In this document: positions 54,017 through 63,565 of the stretch, piece by piece
Numbering within the stretch: the stretch's first letter is position 1
Layout of the letters: every line of letters starts with the position of its first letter
Assembly: GCF_046156265.1 (NCBI RefSeq)
Contig: NZ_JAWDIR010000044.1
Span: 291,178-355,177, forward strand
Direction of reading: 5' to 3'
Length of the DNA stretch: 64,000 bases
Source of the DNA: CAMDHY01 sp046156265
Lineage (GTDB): Bacteria > Pseudomonadota > Alphaproteobacteria > Rhizobiales > Segnochrobactraceae
Notes under the pieces: model-generated
Told to the model about the DNA's origin: nothing
Databases searched by the model: none
What the model saw: only the letters and a program-made list of their open reading frames with translations
Made by a program: the position numbers and the translations under genes

Positions 54017-56896
54017 TCAGCCGAGGGCGCGCTCGACGGCGGTGGCGATGCGGGCGAGCCCGGCGCCGACGTCGCTGCCGAGGTGGACGCGCAGCGCCCG
54101 CCGGCCGCGCTCGGCCAGCACGTCGAAGTCACCGCGGGCCTGCGCCTGCTTGACGATGCTGAAGCCATACGTGTGGCCCGGCACCGCGAGGTCTTTGGCG
54201 TCGTCGGCGGTGATCTGCAGGAACACGCCGGAGTTCGGCCCGCCCTTGTAGGCCTGGCCCGTCGAGTGCAGGAAGCGCGGGCCGAAGCCGACGCAGGTCG
54301 CCACCTTGCGGGCGTCGCGAATGACGGTCCGCAGCTTTGTCAGTGCCTCGGTGTGGGCGGCGTTGCGCTCGATGTAGGCGAGCAGCGCCGCATAGTCGCC
54401 GGCCCCGAGGCGGGCGAGGTGGGCGGCGATGTAGGCGTCGAGGGTCTTCTCGGAGGCCGCCTTCTCGATCTCGCCGGCGTTGCGGGCGTCAGCGAACAGC
54501 TTGATCCCCTCGGCCTCGAAGAACGGCGCCTCCGGGGGCAGGGTGCCGGTCTTTTCGTAGGCGTCGGTGAGCTTCTTCGTCTCGATCTTGCTCGCCTCGA
54601 CGTCGGGCTGGTTGAAGGCGTCGATGCCGATGATCGCGCCGGCGAGAGCGGTGGCGATCTCCCAGCGGAAGAACTCCTGGCCGATCTGGTAGGGCTCGCT
54701 CACGGTGATGCGCACCACCGGCTGGCCGGCCTCTTCGAGCGCCTTGACGGCCGCGTCCTGGGCGGCGTCGGCGCCGCCTTCGAGGCGGAGATAGGCGAAG
54801 ATGCGGTCCTTGCCGTAGACGGCCGGCGCGCCGAGCGGCTCGCTGTCGACCGGCACGATGCCCTTGCCGACCTTGCCGGTCGATTCCGCCAGCAGCTGCT
54901 CCATCCAGGCGCCGACGTCGGCGATGCCGGGGGAAGCGACGATCGTCACCTTGTCGCGGCCGTTGACCGCACCGACGCCGAGGATGGCGCCGAGCGTGGC
55001 GCCGGGATTGTCGGCCGGCGGCACGGAGGCGGCGCAGGCGCGCACCATGATGTCGGTGGCGTCGAGGAAGCGCTTGAGGTCGAGCCCCATCACCGCCGCC
55101 GGCACCATGCCGAAGTTCGACAGCACCGAATAGCGGCCGCCGATGCCGGGATCGCCGTAGAAGATCTTCCGGAACTTGTCGCCCTCGGCCACCTTCTGCA
55201 TGTGCGAGCCGGGGTCGGTGACGGCGACGAAGTGCGCGCCGGCCTTCTCCGCGCCGACCGCCTTCACCGTGAGGTCGAAGAAATACTCCTTGAGGATGTT
55301 CGGCTCGAGCGTGCCGCCCGACTTCGAGGAGACGATGAACAGCGTCTTCGCCGGGTCGATCTTCGCCTGGAAGGTGGCGATCTGGGCCGGATCGGTGGAG
55401 TCGAGCACCAGCAGCTCGGGGAAGCCGGCCTGCTTGCCGAAGGTCTTCGCCAGCACCTCCGGGCCGAGGCTGGAGCCGCCCATGCCGAGCAGCAGGGCGT
55501 GGGTGAAGCCCGCGGCCTTCACATCCTTCTGGAAGTCGACGAGGGCGGGAAGTTCCTTCGCGTCCGCGCCGGTGATGCCGAGCCAGGCGAGCCACTGGTT
55601 CTCGTCCGCGCCGGTCCACAGCGAGGAGTCGCGCGCCCACAGCCGCCGGATCGCGCCGCCCTTGCGGGCGGTGTCGAGCTCCGCCTTGACCAGCGGAGCC
55701 ATATCGGCGGGCAGGGAGTGGGTCTGGCCGTCGAGGCGCGGGCCCAGGAACTCGACGCGGCGCTTCGCGACCGTCGACAGCAGGCTGTCGAAGGCATCGG
55801 CGAACAGCGTCACGCCATCGCGCAGCAGTTCCTGCGTGATTGCATCAAGATCGATACCGAAGCGCTTGAGATCATCCAGGACTTTGCGCGCCGCGTCGAC
55901 GTCGACGGTCAGCGCCTCGGCGGCCTTTCCGTGGTCGCGGAAGGCGTCCATCGTGGCCGGCGGCATGGTGTTGACGGTCTCGCGGCCGATCAGGTCCTCG
56001 ACATAGAGGGTGTCCGGATAGGCCGGGTTCTTGGTGCCGGTGCTCGCCCACAGCAGGCGCTGCGGCCGCGCGCCGTCGGCGGCGAGCGCCTTGAAGCGGT
56101 TGCCCTCGCTCAGCTTGATGAAGTGCTGGTAGGCGAGCTTGGCGTTGGCGATCGCCACCTTGCCCTTCAGGCCGGCGAGCGCCTCGGCGTTCTCGTCCTT
56201 CGCCGCGATCTTCGCGTCGATGGCGTGGTCGACGGCCGAGTCGATGCGGCTGATGAAGAAGCTCGCGACGCTCGCCACCCGCGAGACATCGCCGCCCTTC
56301 GCCTTGAAGGCCTCGAGGCCGTCGAGATAGGCGTCGGCGACGGCCGCATAGGCCTCCTGGGAGAACAGCAGCGTCACGTTGATGTTGATGCCGTCGCCGA
56401 TCAGCGTGCGGATGGCGGGGACGCCGGCGGACGTGCCGGGCACCTTCACCATCAGGTTCGGCTTGTCGACGGCCTTCCACAGGCGCCGCGCCTCGGCGAT
56501 CGTCTCGTCGGTGGTGTCGGCGAGGTAGGGGGAGACCTCGAGGCTGATGTAGCCGTCGACGCCGTCGGTGGCGTCATAGACGGGGCGCAGCACGTCGGCG
56601 GCCGCCTTGATGTCGGCGATCGCCAGCACGTCGAAGATGCCGAAGGCGTCGACGTCGCCCTTGCCCTCGAGCTCGGCAAAGGCGCCGTCATAGTCCTTGC
56701 TGCCACCGATCGCCTTCTCGAAGATCGACGGGTTCGAGGTGACGCCCTTCAGGCCGTCCTCATCGACCATCTTCTTCAGCGCGCCGCTCTCGATGTGGCT
56801 GCGCCGGACGAAGTCCAGCCACGGCGACTGGCCGTAGTCGGCGAGCTCAACCAGCGGGTTCTTTCCGGCCTTGGGGGTGGAGGACTGTTCGGTCAA
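54017..56896 (-). CDS. Bifunctional transaldolase / glucose-6-phosphate isomerase
   Basis: A 959-residue fusion. The N-terminal transaldolase (about residues 1-370) has VTSNPSIFEKAI and the Schiff-base lysine in NLMVKVPGTSAG. The C-terminal PGI (about 390-959) has LLGMGGSSLGPEVL, VSSKSGGTLEPN and GRYSVLSNFGMVPAA. The fusion joins the non-oxidative pentose-phosphate step to fructose-6-phosphate/glucose-6-phosphate exchange. It lies between tkt (36 bases upstream) and gnd in one operon. Confidence 0.93.
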   Translation of the reverse strand: MTEQSSTPKAGKNPLVELADYGQSPWLDFVRRSHIESGALKKMVDEDGLKGVTSNPSIFEKAIGGSKDYDGAFAELEGKGDVDAFGIFDVLAIADIKAAADVLRPVYDATDGVDGYISLEVSPYLADTTDETIAEARRLWKAVDKPNLMVKVPGTSAGVPAIRTLIGDGININVTLLFSQEAYAAVADAYLDGLEAFKAKGGDVSRVASVASFFISRIDSAVDHAIDAKIAAKDENAEALAGLKGKVAIANAKLAYQHFIKLSEGNRFKALAADGARPQRLLWASTGTKNPAYPDTLYVEDLIGRETVNTMPPATMDAFRDHGKAAEALTVDVDAARKVLDDLKRFGIDLDAITQELLRDGVTLFADAFDSLLSTVAKRRVEFLGPRLDGQTHSLPADMAPLVKAELDTARKGGAIRRLWARDSSLWTGADENQWLAWLGITGADAKELPALVDFQKDVKAAGFTHALLLGMGGSSLGPEVLAKTFGKQAGFPELLVLDSTDPAQIATFQAKIDPAKTLFIVSSKSGGTLEPNILKEYFFDLTVKAVGAEKAGAHFVAVTDPGSHMQKVAEGDKFRKIFYGDPGIGGRYSVLSNFGMVPAAVMGLDLKRFLDATDIMVRACAASVPPADNPGATLGAILGVGAVNGRDKVTIVASPGIADVGAWMEQLLAESTGKVGKGIVPVDSEPLGAPAVYGKDRIFAYLRLEGGADAAQDAAVKALEEAGQPVVRITVSEPYQIGQEFFRWEIATALAGAIIGIDAFNQPDVEASKIETKKLTDAYEKTGTLPPEAPFFEAEGIKLFADARNAGEIEKAASEKTLDAYIAAHLARLGAGDYAALLAYIERNAAHTEALTKLRTVIRDARKVATCVGFGPRFLHSTGQAYKGGPNSGVFLQITADDAKDLAVPGHTYGFSIVKQAQARGDFDVLAERGRRALRVHLGSDVGAGLARIATAVERALG

Positions 56897-56932
56897 GGCA
56901 ATTCGCTCCCGTTCGATCTGTCGGCCGGCGAC

Positions 56933-59059
56933 TTAGCGGCCGGCCTGGGCGCGCGCGGCTGCGAGCACGCGCTCCGGCGTGAATCCGAATTCGGTCAACA
57001 GCGCCTTCAGCGGTGCGGAGGCGCCGAAGGTGTGCATGCCGATCTTGGCACCCGACAGTCCGACATAGCGGTCCCACCCGAGGGTGGAGGCCTGCTCGAC
57101 CGAGACGCGGGCAGTAATGTGCGGGGGCAGGACCTCGTGGCGGTAGGCCTCGTCCTGCTTCTCGAAGAGCTCCCACGACGGCATCGAGACGACGCGCGAG
57201 CGGATGCCCTCGGCCTTCAGCGCCTCGTGGGCGCCGACGCAGAGCTGCACCTCGCTGCCGGTCGCCATCAGGATGACCTCAGGCTCGCCGCCCTCGCTGT
57301 CGGCCAGGATGTAAGCGCCGCGGGCGACGCCGGTGGCGGACGCGTACTTCGTGCGGTCGACCGTCGGCAGGGCCTGGCGCGACAGCACGATGCAGGCCGG
57401 CTCGTGGCGCAGCGACAGCATCGTCCGCCACGTCTCGGCCACCTCGTTGGCATCGGCCGGGCGGAAGACGAGAAGACCCGGGATCGAGCGCAGGCCGATC
57501 AACTGCTCGACCGGCTGGTGGGTGGGGCCGTCCTCGCCGACGCCGATCGAATCGTGGGTGAAGACGTAGATGACCGGCAGCTCCATCAGCGCCGAGAGGC
57601 GGATCGCCGGCTTCATGTAGTCGGAGAAGATCAGGAAGCCGGAGCCGAACGAGCGCAGCTTCGACAGCGACATGCCGTTGCAGATCGCCCCCATGGCGTG
57701 CTCGCGGATGCCGAAGTGGAAGTTGCGGCCGCCATAAGACCCGGCCTCGAAGTCGCCGGCGCCGTCGAAGGTGAAGCGCGTCTTCGTCGAGGGGGCGAGG
57801 TCGGCGGCACCGCCGACGAGCCAGGGCAGATGCGGGGCGATGGCGTTCTGCACCTTCGCCGAGGCGTCGCGGCCGGCCATGCCCTTTTCGTCTGCCGGGA
57901 AGGTCGGGATGGCGCTGTCCCAGCCGGCGGGCAGCTTGCGCGCCTGCATCGCCTCGATCTCGGCGGCGAGTTCCGGATGGGCCGCCTTGTAGCGGGCGAA
58001 GAGTTCCTCCCAGGCGGCGCGCTGGTCGTGGCCGCGCTTGCCCATCTTCTCGGCGAAGCGCTGATAGACGCCGTCGGGCACCAGGAACTTCGCGTCCTCG
58101 GGCCAGCCGTAGCTCTTCTTGGCGAGGCGGATCTCCTCCTCGCCGAGCGGCTCGCCGTGGGCGGCGCTGGTGTCCTGCTTGTTCGGGGCGCCGTAGCCGA
58201 TATGGCTCTCGACGATGATCATCGTCGGCCGGTCGTCGACGTGCTGGGCGCTGTCGAAGGCCGCGGCCAGGCGCTCGCAGTCGTTGGCGTCGCCGACGCG
58301 CAGCACGTTCCAGCCATAGGCGAGGAAGCGGGCGGCGACGTCCTCGCTGAAGGCGAGCGAGGTGTGGCCCTCGATGGTGATGCGGTTGGAATCGTAGATC
58401 CACACGAGGTTCGACAGCTTCAGGTGGCCCGCCAGCGAGGCGGCCTCGCTGGAGATGCCTTCCATCATGCAGCCGTCGCCGCCGAGCGCGTAGACGCGAT
58501 AATCGAACAGCTTGAAGTCGGGCTTGTTGTAGCGCTCGGCGAGCCAGCGCTCGGCGATCGCCATGCCGACGCTGGTGGCGACGCCCTGGCCGAGCGGACC
58601 GGTGGTGGTCTCGACGCCCGAGGTGAGGTGGTATTCCGGGTGGCCCGGGCACTTCGAGCCGAGCTGGCGGAAGTGCTTGAGGTCGTCGAGCGTCACCGAC
58701 GGCTCGCCGAGGCGCTCGTACTGGCTGTTGACCGACTTCACGCCGGCGAGGTGCAAGAGCGCGTAGAGCAGCGTCGAGGCGTGGCCCGCCGAGAGGACGA
58801 AGCGGTCGCGGTTCGGCCAGATCGGGTCGGCCGGGTCGAAGCGCAGGAACTGCTGCCAGAGCGTGTAGGCGACCGGGGCCATCGCCATCGGCGTGCCGGG
58901 GTGGCCGGAGTTCGCCTGCTGCACGGCATCCATAGCAAGCGTGCGGATGGTGTTGATGGCGAGGCTGTCGATGTCGGAAACGGTCTGCGCGGAGCCCGTG
59001 CCCCGCAGGTGCGCGGACGCCGCGTCAGCGCCCCCCGGTGTCCGTTCCGTCGAACTCAT
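56933..59059 (-). CDS. tkt: Transketolase
   Basis: A 708-residue thiamin-diphosphate enzyme. The TPP motif is GDGCMMEGISSEAASLAGHL, and GHPGTPMAMAPVAYTLW, VGEDGPTHQPVEQL and IREHAMGAICNG are typical. The first 26 residues are an unconserved leader. It transfers two-carbon units between ketoses and aldoses, producing or using xylulose-5-phosphate, and heads the operon with tal-pgi, gnd, zwf and the HAD gene. Confidence 0.95.
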   Translation of the reverse strand: MSSTERTPGGADAASAHLRGTGSAQTVSDIDSLAINTIRTLAMDAVQQANSGHPGTPMAMAPVAYTLWQQFLRFDPADPIWPNRDRFVLSAGHASTLLYALLHLAGVKSVNSQYERLGEPSVTLDDLKHFRQLGSKCPGHPEYHLTSGVETTTGPLGQGVATSVGMAIAERWLAERYNKPDFKLFDYRVYALGGDGCMMEGISSEAASLAGHLKLSNLVWIYDSNRITIEGHTSLAFSEDVAARFLAYGWNVLRVGDANDCERLAAAFDSAQHVDDRPTMIIVESHIGYGAPNKQDTSAAHGEPLGEEEIRLAKKSYGWPEDAKFLVPDGVYQRFAEKMGKRGHDQRAAWEELFARYKAAHPELAAEIEAMQARKLPAGWDSAIPTFPADEKGMAGRDASAKVQNAIAPHLPWLVGGAADLAPSTKTRFTFDGAGDFEAGSYGGRNFHFGIREHAMGAICNGMSLSKLRSFGSGFLIFSDYMKPAIRLSALMELPVIYVFTHDSIGVGEDGPTHQPVEQLIGLRSIPGLLVFRPADANEVAETWRTMLSLRHEPACIVLSRQALPTVDRTKYASATGVARGAYILADSEGGEPEVILMATGSEVQLCVGAHEALKAEGIRSRVVSMPSWELFEKQDEAYRHEVLPPHITARVSVEQASTLGWDRYVGLSGAKIGMHTFGASAPLKALLTEFGFTPERVLAAARAQAGR

Positions 59060-59500
59060 GGGTCATCCTCACTGCGGGTTTGGCTGCCGGTCCCAGGCCG
59101 CAACGGCGCCGGGACCAGAGAAGAGATGTCTCGTGACGCCCGAATGAACTGTGGGCCAACGAAGGAACGGCAGGTGGCGGGGGGACACCCGTGCTGGCGT
59201 CGCGTCCGGCGTTCCGGCCCGCCCGTGCGGCGCCGCCGACGCGACCGATATCGAAACTTGCACCGTAACGATGAACGCGAGTCCAGCAGCCTCCGGTCAC
59301 ACGAGGGATGCCAGACCCTACAGCGGGACCGCCCGCCCGTCACGGGCCGAAGCATGAAAAAGCGTTTAGGTTGATCCAACCCACTGAGGAAGAAAGACCG
59401 GGTGGGTCGTGCACGCATTTGCGCCGCAGGCTAGGGTATCGGTCGGAATGCGACGAACGCGCCGCGCGCCCGGCGACCGCACGCGAGGGGAGACGACCAC
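59060..59500. other. Divergent intergenic region between tkt and the glucoamylase gene
   Basis: A 441-base gap with no gene I can support. An AT-richer stretch at 59351-59400 contains a small perfect inverted repeat GGTTG-ATC-CAACC (59369-59381) that could be an operator shared by the two carbon-metabolism units. No convincing sigma-70 promoter was seen. Confidence 0.45.
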
Positions 59501-61945
59501 TTGGACGGCACTGCGATCACGCCCCCGGGCGCTCCCGGCCTCTCGCCCCGCTGGACGTCCAGCGCCAAGAGCGGCGTCGGCACGGCAATGACGGCGGCGA
59601 GCCGGATCTGGTTCACGATCAGTCACGGCATTCTGAACGAGATCTACTATCCGCGCGTCGACATGGCGTGCACCCGCGACCTCGGCTTCCTCGTCACGGG
59701 GCCGGACGGCTACTTCTCCGAGGAGAAGCGCGACGCCGACCATGAGGTGGCGCTGCTGGAGGAGGGCACGCCGGCCTTCCGGCTCACCAACACCGCCCGT
59801 GACGGGCGCTACCGCATCACCAAGGTGATCATCACCGATCCGCACCGGGAGACGCTGCTGCAGGAGGTGACGTTCGAGGCGCTGGTCGGCTCGATCGACG
59901 ACTACCGGCTCTACCTCCTCGCCTCGCCCCACCTCGTCAACGCCGGCGCCCAGAACACCGCCTGGGTTGGCGACTACAAGGGCACGCCGATGCTGTTCGC
60001 CTCCGGGCGGCGCGGCATCTCGCTGGCGATCGCCTCGTCGGTGCCGTGGCCGTCGCGCTCGGCCGGTTTTGTCGGCTTCTCCGACGGCTGGCAGGCCCTG
60101 GCGCACCACGGCGCACTCGACGAGCGCTACCAGCGGGCGGAACACGGCAATGTCGCGCTGACGGGAGAGATCGATCTCAAGGCGGGCGGTGGCCGGGCGG
60201 TGATCTCGCTCGGCTTCGGCGGCCGCGCAGAGGAGGCGGGCTACCGGGCGCTCGCCAGCCTCCAGGACGGCTTCGAGGCCGCGCAGCGCGACTATGTCGC
60301 CGCCTGGCGCGAGTGGCAGCGCAATCTCGTGCCGCTCGACCGGCCCTCCGACAAGAAGAACATGGACCAGTACCGCGTCAGCGCCGCCGTGCTCGCCGTG
60401 CACCGCTCGCCGGCCTTCCCGGGCGCGACCATCGCCAGCCTGTCGATCCCCTGGGGCTTCAGCAAGGGCGACGAGGACCTCGGCGGCTACCACCTCGTCT
60501 GGCCGCGCGATCTCGTCGAGACGGCGGGTGGTTTCCTCGCCGCCGGCGCGATCGACGACGCCAAGGCGATCCTCGGCTACCTGATGGCGATCCAGGAGGC
60601 CGACGGCCACTGGTCGCAGAACGTCTGGCTCGACGGCATGCCCTACTGGGAGGGCGTGCAGATGGACGAGTGCGCCTTCCCGATCCTGCTCGCCGACATG
60701 CTCTGCCGCGGCGGCCATCTCTCCAAGGACGACCTCGCCCGCTTCGTGCCGATGGTTGAGCGCGCCGCCGCCTATATCGTCCAGAACGGCCCGGTGACCG
60801 GCCAGGACCGCTGGGAGGAGGACGCGGGCTACTCGCCGTTCACCTTGGCCGTGGAGATCGCCGGCCTGTTGGCCGCAGCCGATATTCTCGAGATCGCCGG
60901 CAAGGCCGACGCCGCGAACTGTCTGCGCGAGACCGCCGACACCTGGAACGACGAGATCGAGTTCTGGACGTTCGCGACCGGCACCCCGCTCGCCGAGCAA
61001 CTCGGCATCTCCGGCTACTATGTGCGCATCGCTCCGCCCGAGACCTCGGATGCCGCCTCGCCGCTCGACGGCTTCGTGCCGGTGAAGAACCGGCCGCCGA
61101 GCGACATGGAGCAGCGCGCCTCCTGCCTGATCAGCCCCGACGCGCTGGCGCTGGTGCGCTTCGGCCTGCGCGCCGCCGACGATCCGCGCATGGTCGACAC
61201 GGTGAAGGCGATCGACGCCATGCTGAAGATCGACCTGCCGCAAGGGCCGCTCTGGTACCGCTACAACGGCGACGGCTACGGCGAGCAGGAGGACGGCCGC
61301 GCCTTCAACGGCACCGGCATCGGCCGGCCGTGGCCGCTGCTTGCCGGCGAGCGCGCCCACTACGAGCTCGCCGCCGGCCGCACCGCCGCTGCCGCGGCGC
61401 TGCTGGAGACGCTCGAGAAGTCGGCCGGCGCGGGTGGGATGTTGCCCGAGCAGGTCTGGGACGGCGATGACATCCCCGGGCGCGAGCTCTTCCGCGGCAA
61501 GCCCTCCGGCAGCGCCATGCCGCTGGTCTGGGCCCACTCGGAGCACATCAAGCTCCTGCGCTCGCTGCGCGAAGGCCAGGTCTTCGACATGCCGCCGCAG
61601 CCGGTCGAGCGCTACCAGGTGCGCAAGGTCACCTCGCCGGTGCGCGTCTGGCGCTTCAACCAGAAGCGCCGCTCGCTGCCGATGGGCAAGCGCCTGCGCA
61701 TCGAGGTGCCGGACGCAGCCTCCGTGCGCTGGACGACCGACGAGTGGACGACCGAGAACGACATGCCGACGGTCACGAACAGCTTCGGCGTGCACCTCGT
61801 CGACCTGCCGGTCGGCGAGCTGCCGCGCGGCACGCACGTCCGCTTCACCTTCTGCTGGGCCTCGACGGGCGAGTGGGAGAACGAGGACTTCGTCGTCACC
61901 ATCGATGGCGCCGAGGGCATCGCCACCAAGACGGCCAACGACTGA
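59501..61945 (+). CDS. Glucan 1,4-alpha-glucosidase (GH15 glucoamylase)
   Basis: An 814-residue GH15 enzyme that releases glucose from alpha-1,4-glucans. It has an N-terminal beta-sandwich domain, then the (alpha/alpha)6 barrel with YHLVWPRDLVETAGG, the catalytic acid region DRWEEDAGYSPFTLAVEI and the base region MLPEQVWDGDD. A C-terminal beta-domain (residues about 700-814) is extra. No signal peptide, so it is probably cytoplasmic and acts on glycogen or maltodextrin. The start is TTG with GAGGGG before it. A glucokinase-like gene follows. Confidence 0.92.
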   Translation: MDGTAITPPGAPGLSPRWTSSAKSGVGTAMTAASRIWFTISHGILNEIYYPRVDMACTRDLGFLVTGPDGYFSEEKRDADHEVALLEEGTPAFRLTNTARDGRYRITKVIITDPHRETLLQEVTFEALVGSIDDYRLYLLASPHLVNAGAQNTAWVGDYKGTPMLFASGRRGISLAIASSVPWPSRSAGFVGFSDGWQALAHHGALDERYQRAEHGNVALTGEIDLKAGGGRAVISLGFGGRAEEAGYRALASLQDGFEAAQRDYVAAWREWQRNLVPLDRPSDKKNMDQYRVSAAVLAVHRSPAFPGATIASLSIPWGFSKGDEDLGGYHLVWPRDLVETAGGFLAAGAIDDAKAILGYLMAIQEADGHWSQNVWLDGMPYWEGVQMDECAFPILLADMLCRGGHLSKDDLARFVPMVERAAAYIVQNGPVTGQDRWEEDAGYSPFTLAVEIAGLLAAADILEIAGKADAANCLRETADTWNDEIEFWTFATGTPLAEQLGISGYYVRIAPPETSDAASPLDGFVPVKNRPPSDMEQRASCLISPDALALVRFGLRAADDPRMVDTVKAIDAMLKIDLPQGPLWYRYNGDGYGEQEDGRAFNGTGIGRPWPLLAGERAHYELAAGRTAAAAALLETLEKSAGAGGMLPEQVWDGDDIPGRELFRGKPSGSAMPLVWAHSEHIKLLRSLREGQVFDMPPQPVERYQVRKVTSPVRVWRFNQKRRSLPMGKRLRIEVPDAASVRWTTDEWTTENDMPTVTNSFGVHLVDLPVGELPRGTHVRFTFCWASTGEWENEDFVVTIDGAEGIATKTAND

Positions 61946-61983
61946 TCGGTCCGCCGGACACTCCAACCAACAGGGAGGCGCAG

Positions 61984-62694
61984 TTGAGCGCTGGAATTCT
62001 CGCCATCGACGTCGGCGGCACGGGCCTCAAGGCCGCGGTGATCGACGACACCGGCAAGCTCCTCAGCGAGCGCGCCCGCGTGCCGACGCCGCACCCGTGC
62101 CCGCCGGCGCTGTTCGTCGAGACGCTCGCCGGCCTCGTGGCGCCGCTGCCGGCCTTCGACCGCATCTCCATCGGCTTCCCCGGCGTCGTGCGTGAGGGCA
62201 AGGTGCTGACGGCGCCCAATCTCGGCACCGACGACTGGGCGGGGTTCGCCCTCACCGAAGCGGTGTCGGCGAAGCTCGGCGGCCATCCAGCCCGGATGAT
62301 CAACGACGCCGAGATGCAGGGCTTCGGCATCATCAAGGGCGAGGGGATCGAGCTCGTCGTGACGCTCGGCACCGGCTGCGGCACCGCCCTCTTCCGCAAC
62401 GGCGAGCTGATGGCGCACATGGAGCTCGCCCACCATCCGATCCACGAGGATAAGACCTACGATGAGTGGCTCGGCCGGGCGGCGATGGACGAGGCCGGCA
62501 AGAAGCACTGGAGCAAGCGCGTCCACAAGATGATCGAAATCCTCTTCGTGCTGCTCCACTACGACCACCTCTATCTCGGCGGCGGCAATTCCAAGCACGT
62601 CCAGGGCGATCTGCCGCCGAACGTGTCGATCGCCTCCAACGAGGCGGGCCTCGAAGGCGGCGCGGCCCTCTGGCGGGCCCCGAAAGCGGTCTGA
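61984..62694 (+). CDS. ROK-family polyphosphate glucokinase-like protein
   Basis: A 236-residue ROK kinase. The phosphate loop is LAIDVGGTGLKAAVIDD; the second is LVVTLGTGCGTALFRNGEL; and the Asp base is in RMINDAEMQGFG. The Asn/His/Trp-rich segment ELAHHPIHEDKTYDEWLG followed by LYLGGGNSKHV resembles polyphosphate glucokinases, so polyphosphate or ATP is the donor and glucose the likely acceptor. The start is TTG with GGGAGG before it. It lies 38 bases after the glucoamylase gene, consistent with phosphorylating the released glucose. Confidence 0.83.
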   Translation: MSAGILAIDVGGTGLKAAVIDDTGKLLSERARVPTPHPCPPALFVETLAGLVAPLPAFDRISIGFPGVVREGKVLTAPNLGTDDWAGFALTEAVSAKLGGHPARMINDAEMQGFGIIKGEGIELVVTLGTGCGTALFRNGELMAHMELAHHPIHEDKTYDEWLGRAAMDEAGKKHWSKRVHKMIEILFVLLHYDHLYLGGGNSKHVQGDLPPNVSIASNEAGLEGGAALWRAPKAV

Positions 62695-62779
62695 CGGGCG
62701 ATCACGCAGGCCACGGACCGGCGCGCTGCGCCGGGCCATGTCTTCTCGTCGAAAAGAACGGTGACGCCGTTGGCAGTCG

Positions 62780-63337
62780 TCAGCCGGTGCCGCCGCCGGA
62801 GGCGGCAAACAGCGGCAGCGGCGCGTGCGCCGATTCGATCGCGAGCAGCCGCCGCTTCGTCGCGATGCCGCCCGGTGCCGAGAAGCCGCCGATTGCCCCG
62901 CCCGCCGCGAGCACCCGGTGGCAGGGCACGACGATCGGGAAGGGGTTGGCGCCGAGCGCCCGCCCGACGGCGCGCGCCGCATCGGGCTCGCCGATCGCCC
63001 GCGCAACCTCGCCGTAGGTCCGCGTCTCACCCACCGGTATGGCGAGCGCGACGGCATAGACCCGCCGGTCGAACTCCGCCACGCCGTCGAGGTCGAGGTC
63101 GAGGAAATTGAAGCTCTCGGCCGCACCGGCGAGTAGCCGCCGGATCGCCGCGACCCCGGCGGCGACCGGCGCCGGCGGCTCCCCCGCGGCCGTCTCTCCG
63201 GCCCGCCGGGCGAGCGCCGACAGAACGTGAGCGTCATCCCCCTCCGGCAAGCTCGTCGCCACGACGCGCGTCCCTCGCCAGGCGATGCCGCACCGCCCGA
63301 GGGCGGTGTCGAAGATGAGATGGGACGCCGCGATCAT
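62780..63337 (-). CDS. ogt: Methylated-DNA-protein-cysteine S-methyltransferase
   Basis: A 185-residue O6-alkylguanine-DNA alkyltransferase. The acceptor cysteine is in VVPCHRVLAAGGAIGGFSAP, preceded by PVGETRTYGEVARAIGEPDA and an RAVGRALGANPFP turn. It repairs O6-methylguanine by accepting the methyl group. No Ada regulatory domain, so ogt rather than ada. It converges on the glucokinase-like gene and is the last clearly native-composition gene before the AT-rich edge. Confidence 0.93.
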   Translation of the reverse strand: MIAASHLIFDTALGRCGIAWRGTRVVATSLPEGDDAHVLSALARRAGETAAGEPPAPVAAGVAAIRRLLAGAAESFNFLDLDLDGVAEFDRRVYAVALAIPVGETRTYGEVARAIGEPDAARAVGRALGANPFPIVVPCHRVLAAGGAIGGFSAPGGIATKRRLLAIESAHAPLPLFAASGGGTG

Positions 63338-63565
63338 CAGCGAAGTCTAGCACGGCAAGAGCTGCTGCCGCGCTACTGCTCGTGTGGCGCCGCCCCCACC
63401 GGCATTCCGGCTCTGCCGGACCGGCGATCGCGGCGCGGCGGACGGAACGGGAGCGGCAAGACAACGCCGAGCGGGCGCGGCAGCCGCAAACGAGCCAGGC
63501 AGGCGATACGCTGAACTTCGGGAGCGATCCGCCTCCGCTACAGTCCACAGAATTTTGCGGTCGAA

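Noticed and set aside
52946..59374. A 2142-codon open frame on the plus strand opposite zwf, gnd, tal-pgi and tkt
   Set aside because: It is antisense to four firmly identified genes. High G+C makes stops rare in that frame, and the protein is a low-complexity Arg/Gly/Ala/Asp sequence with no domain.
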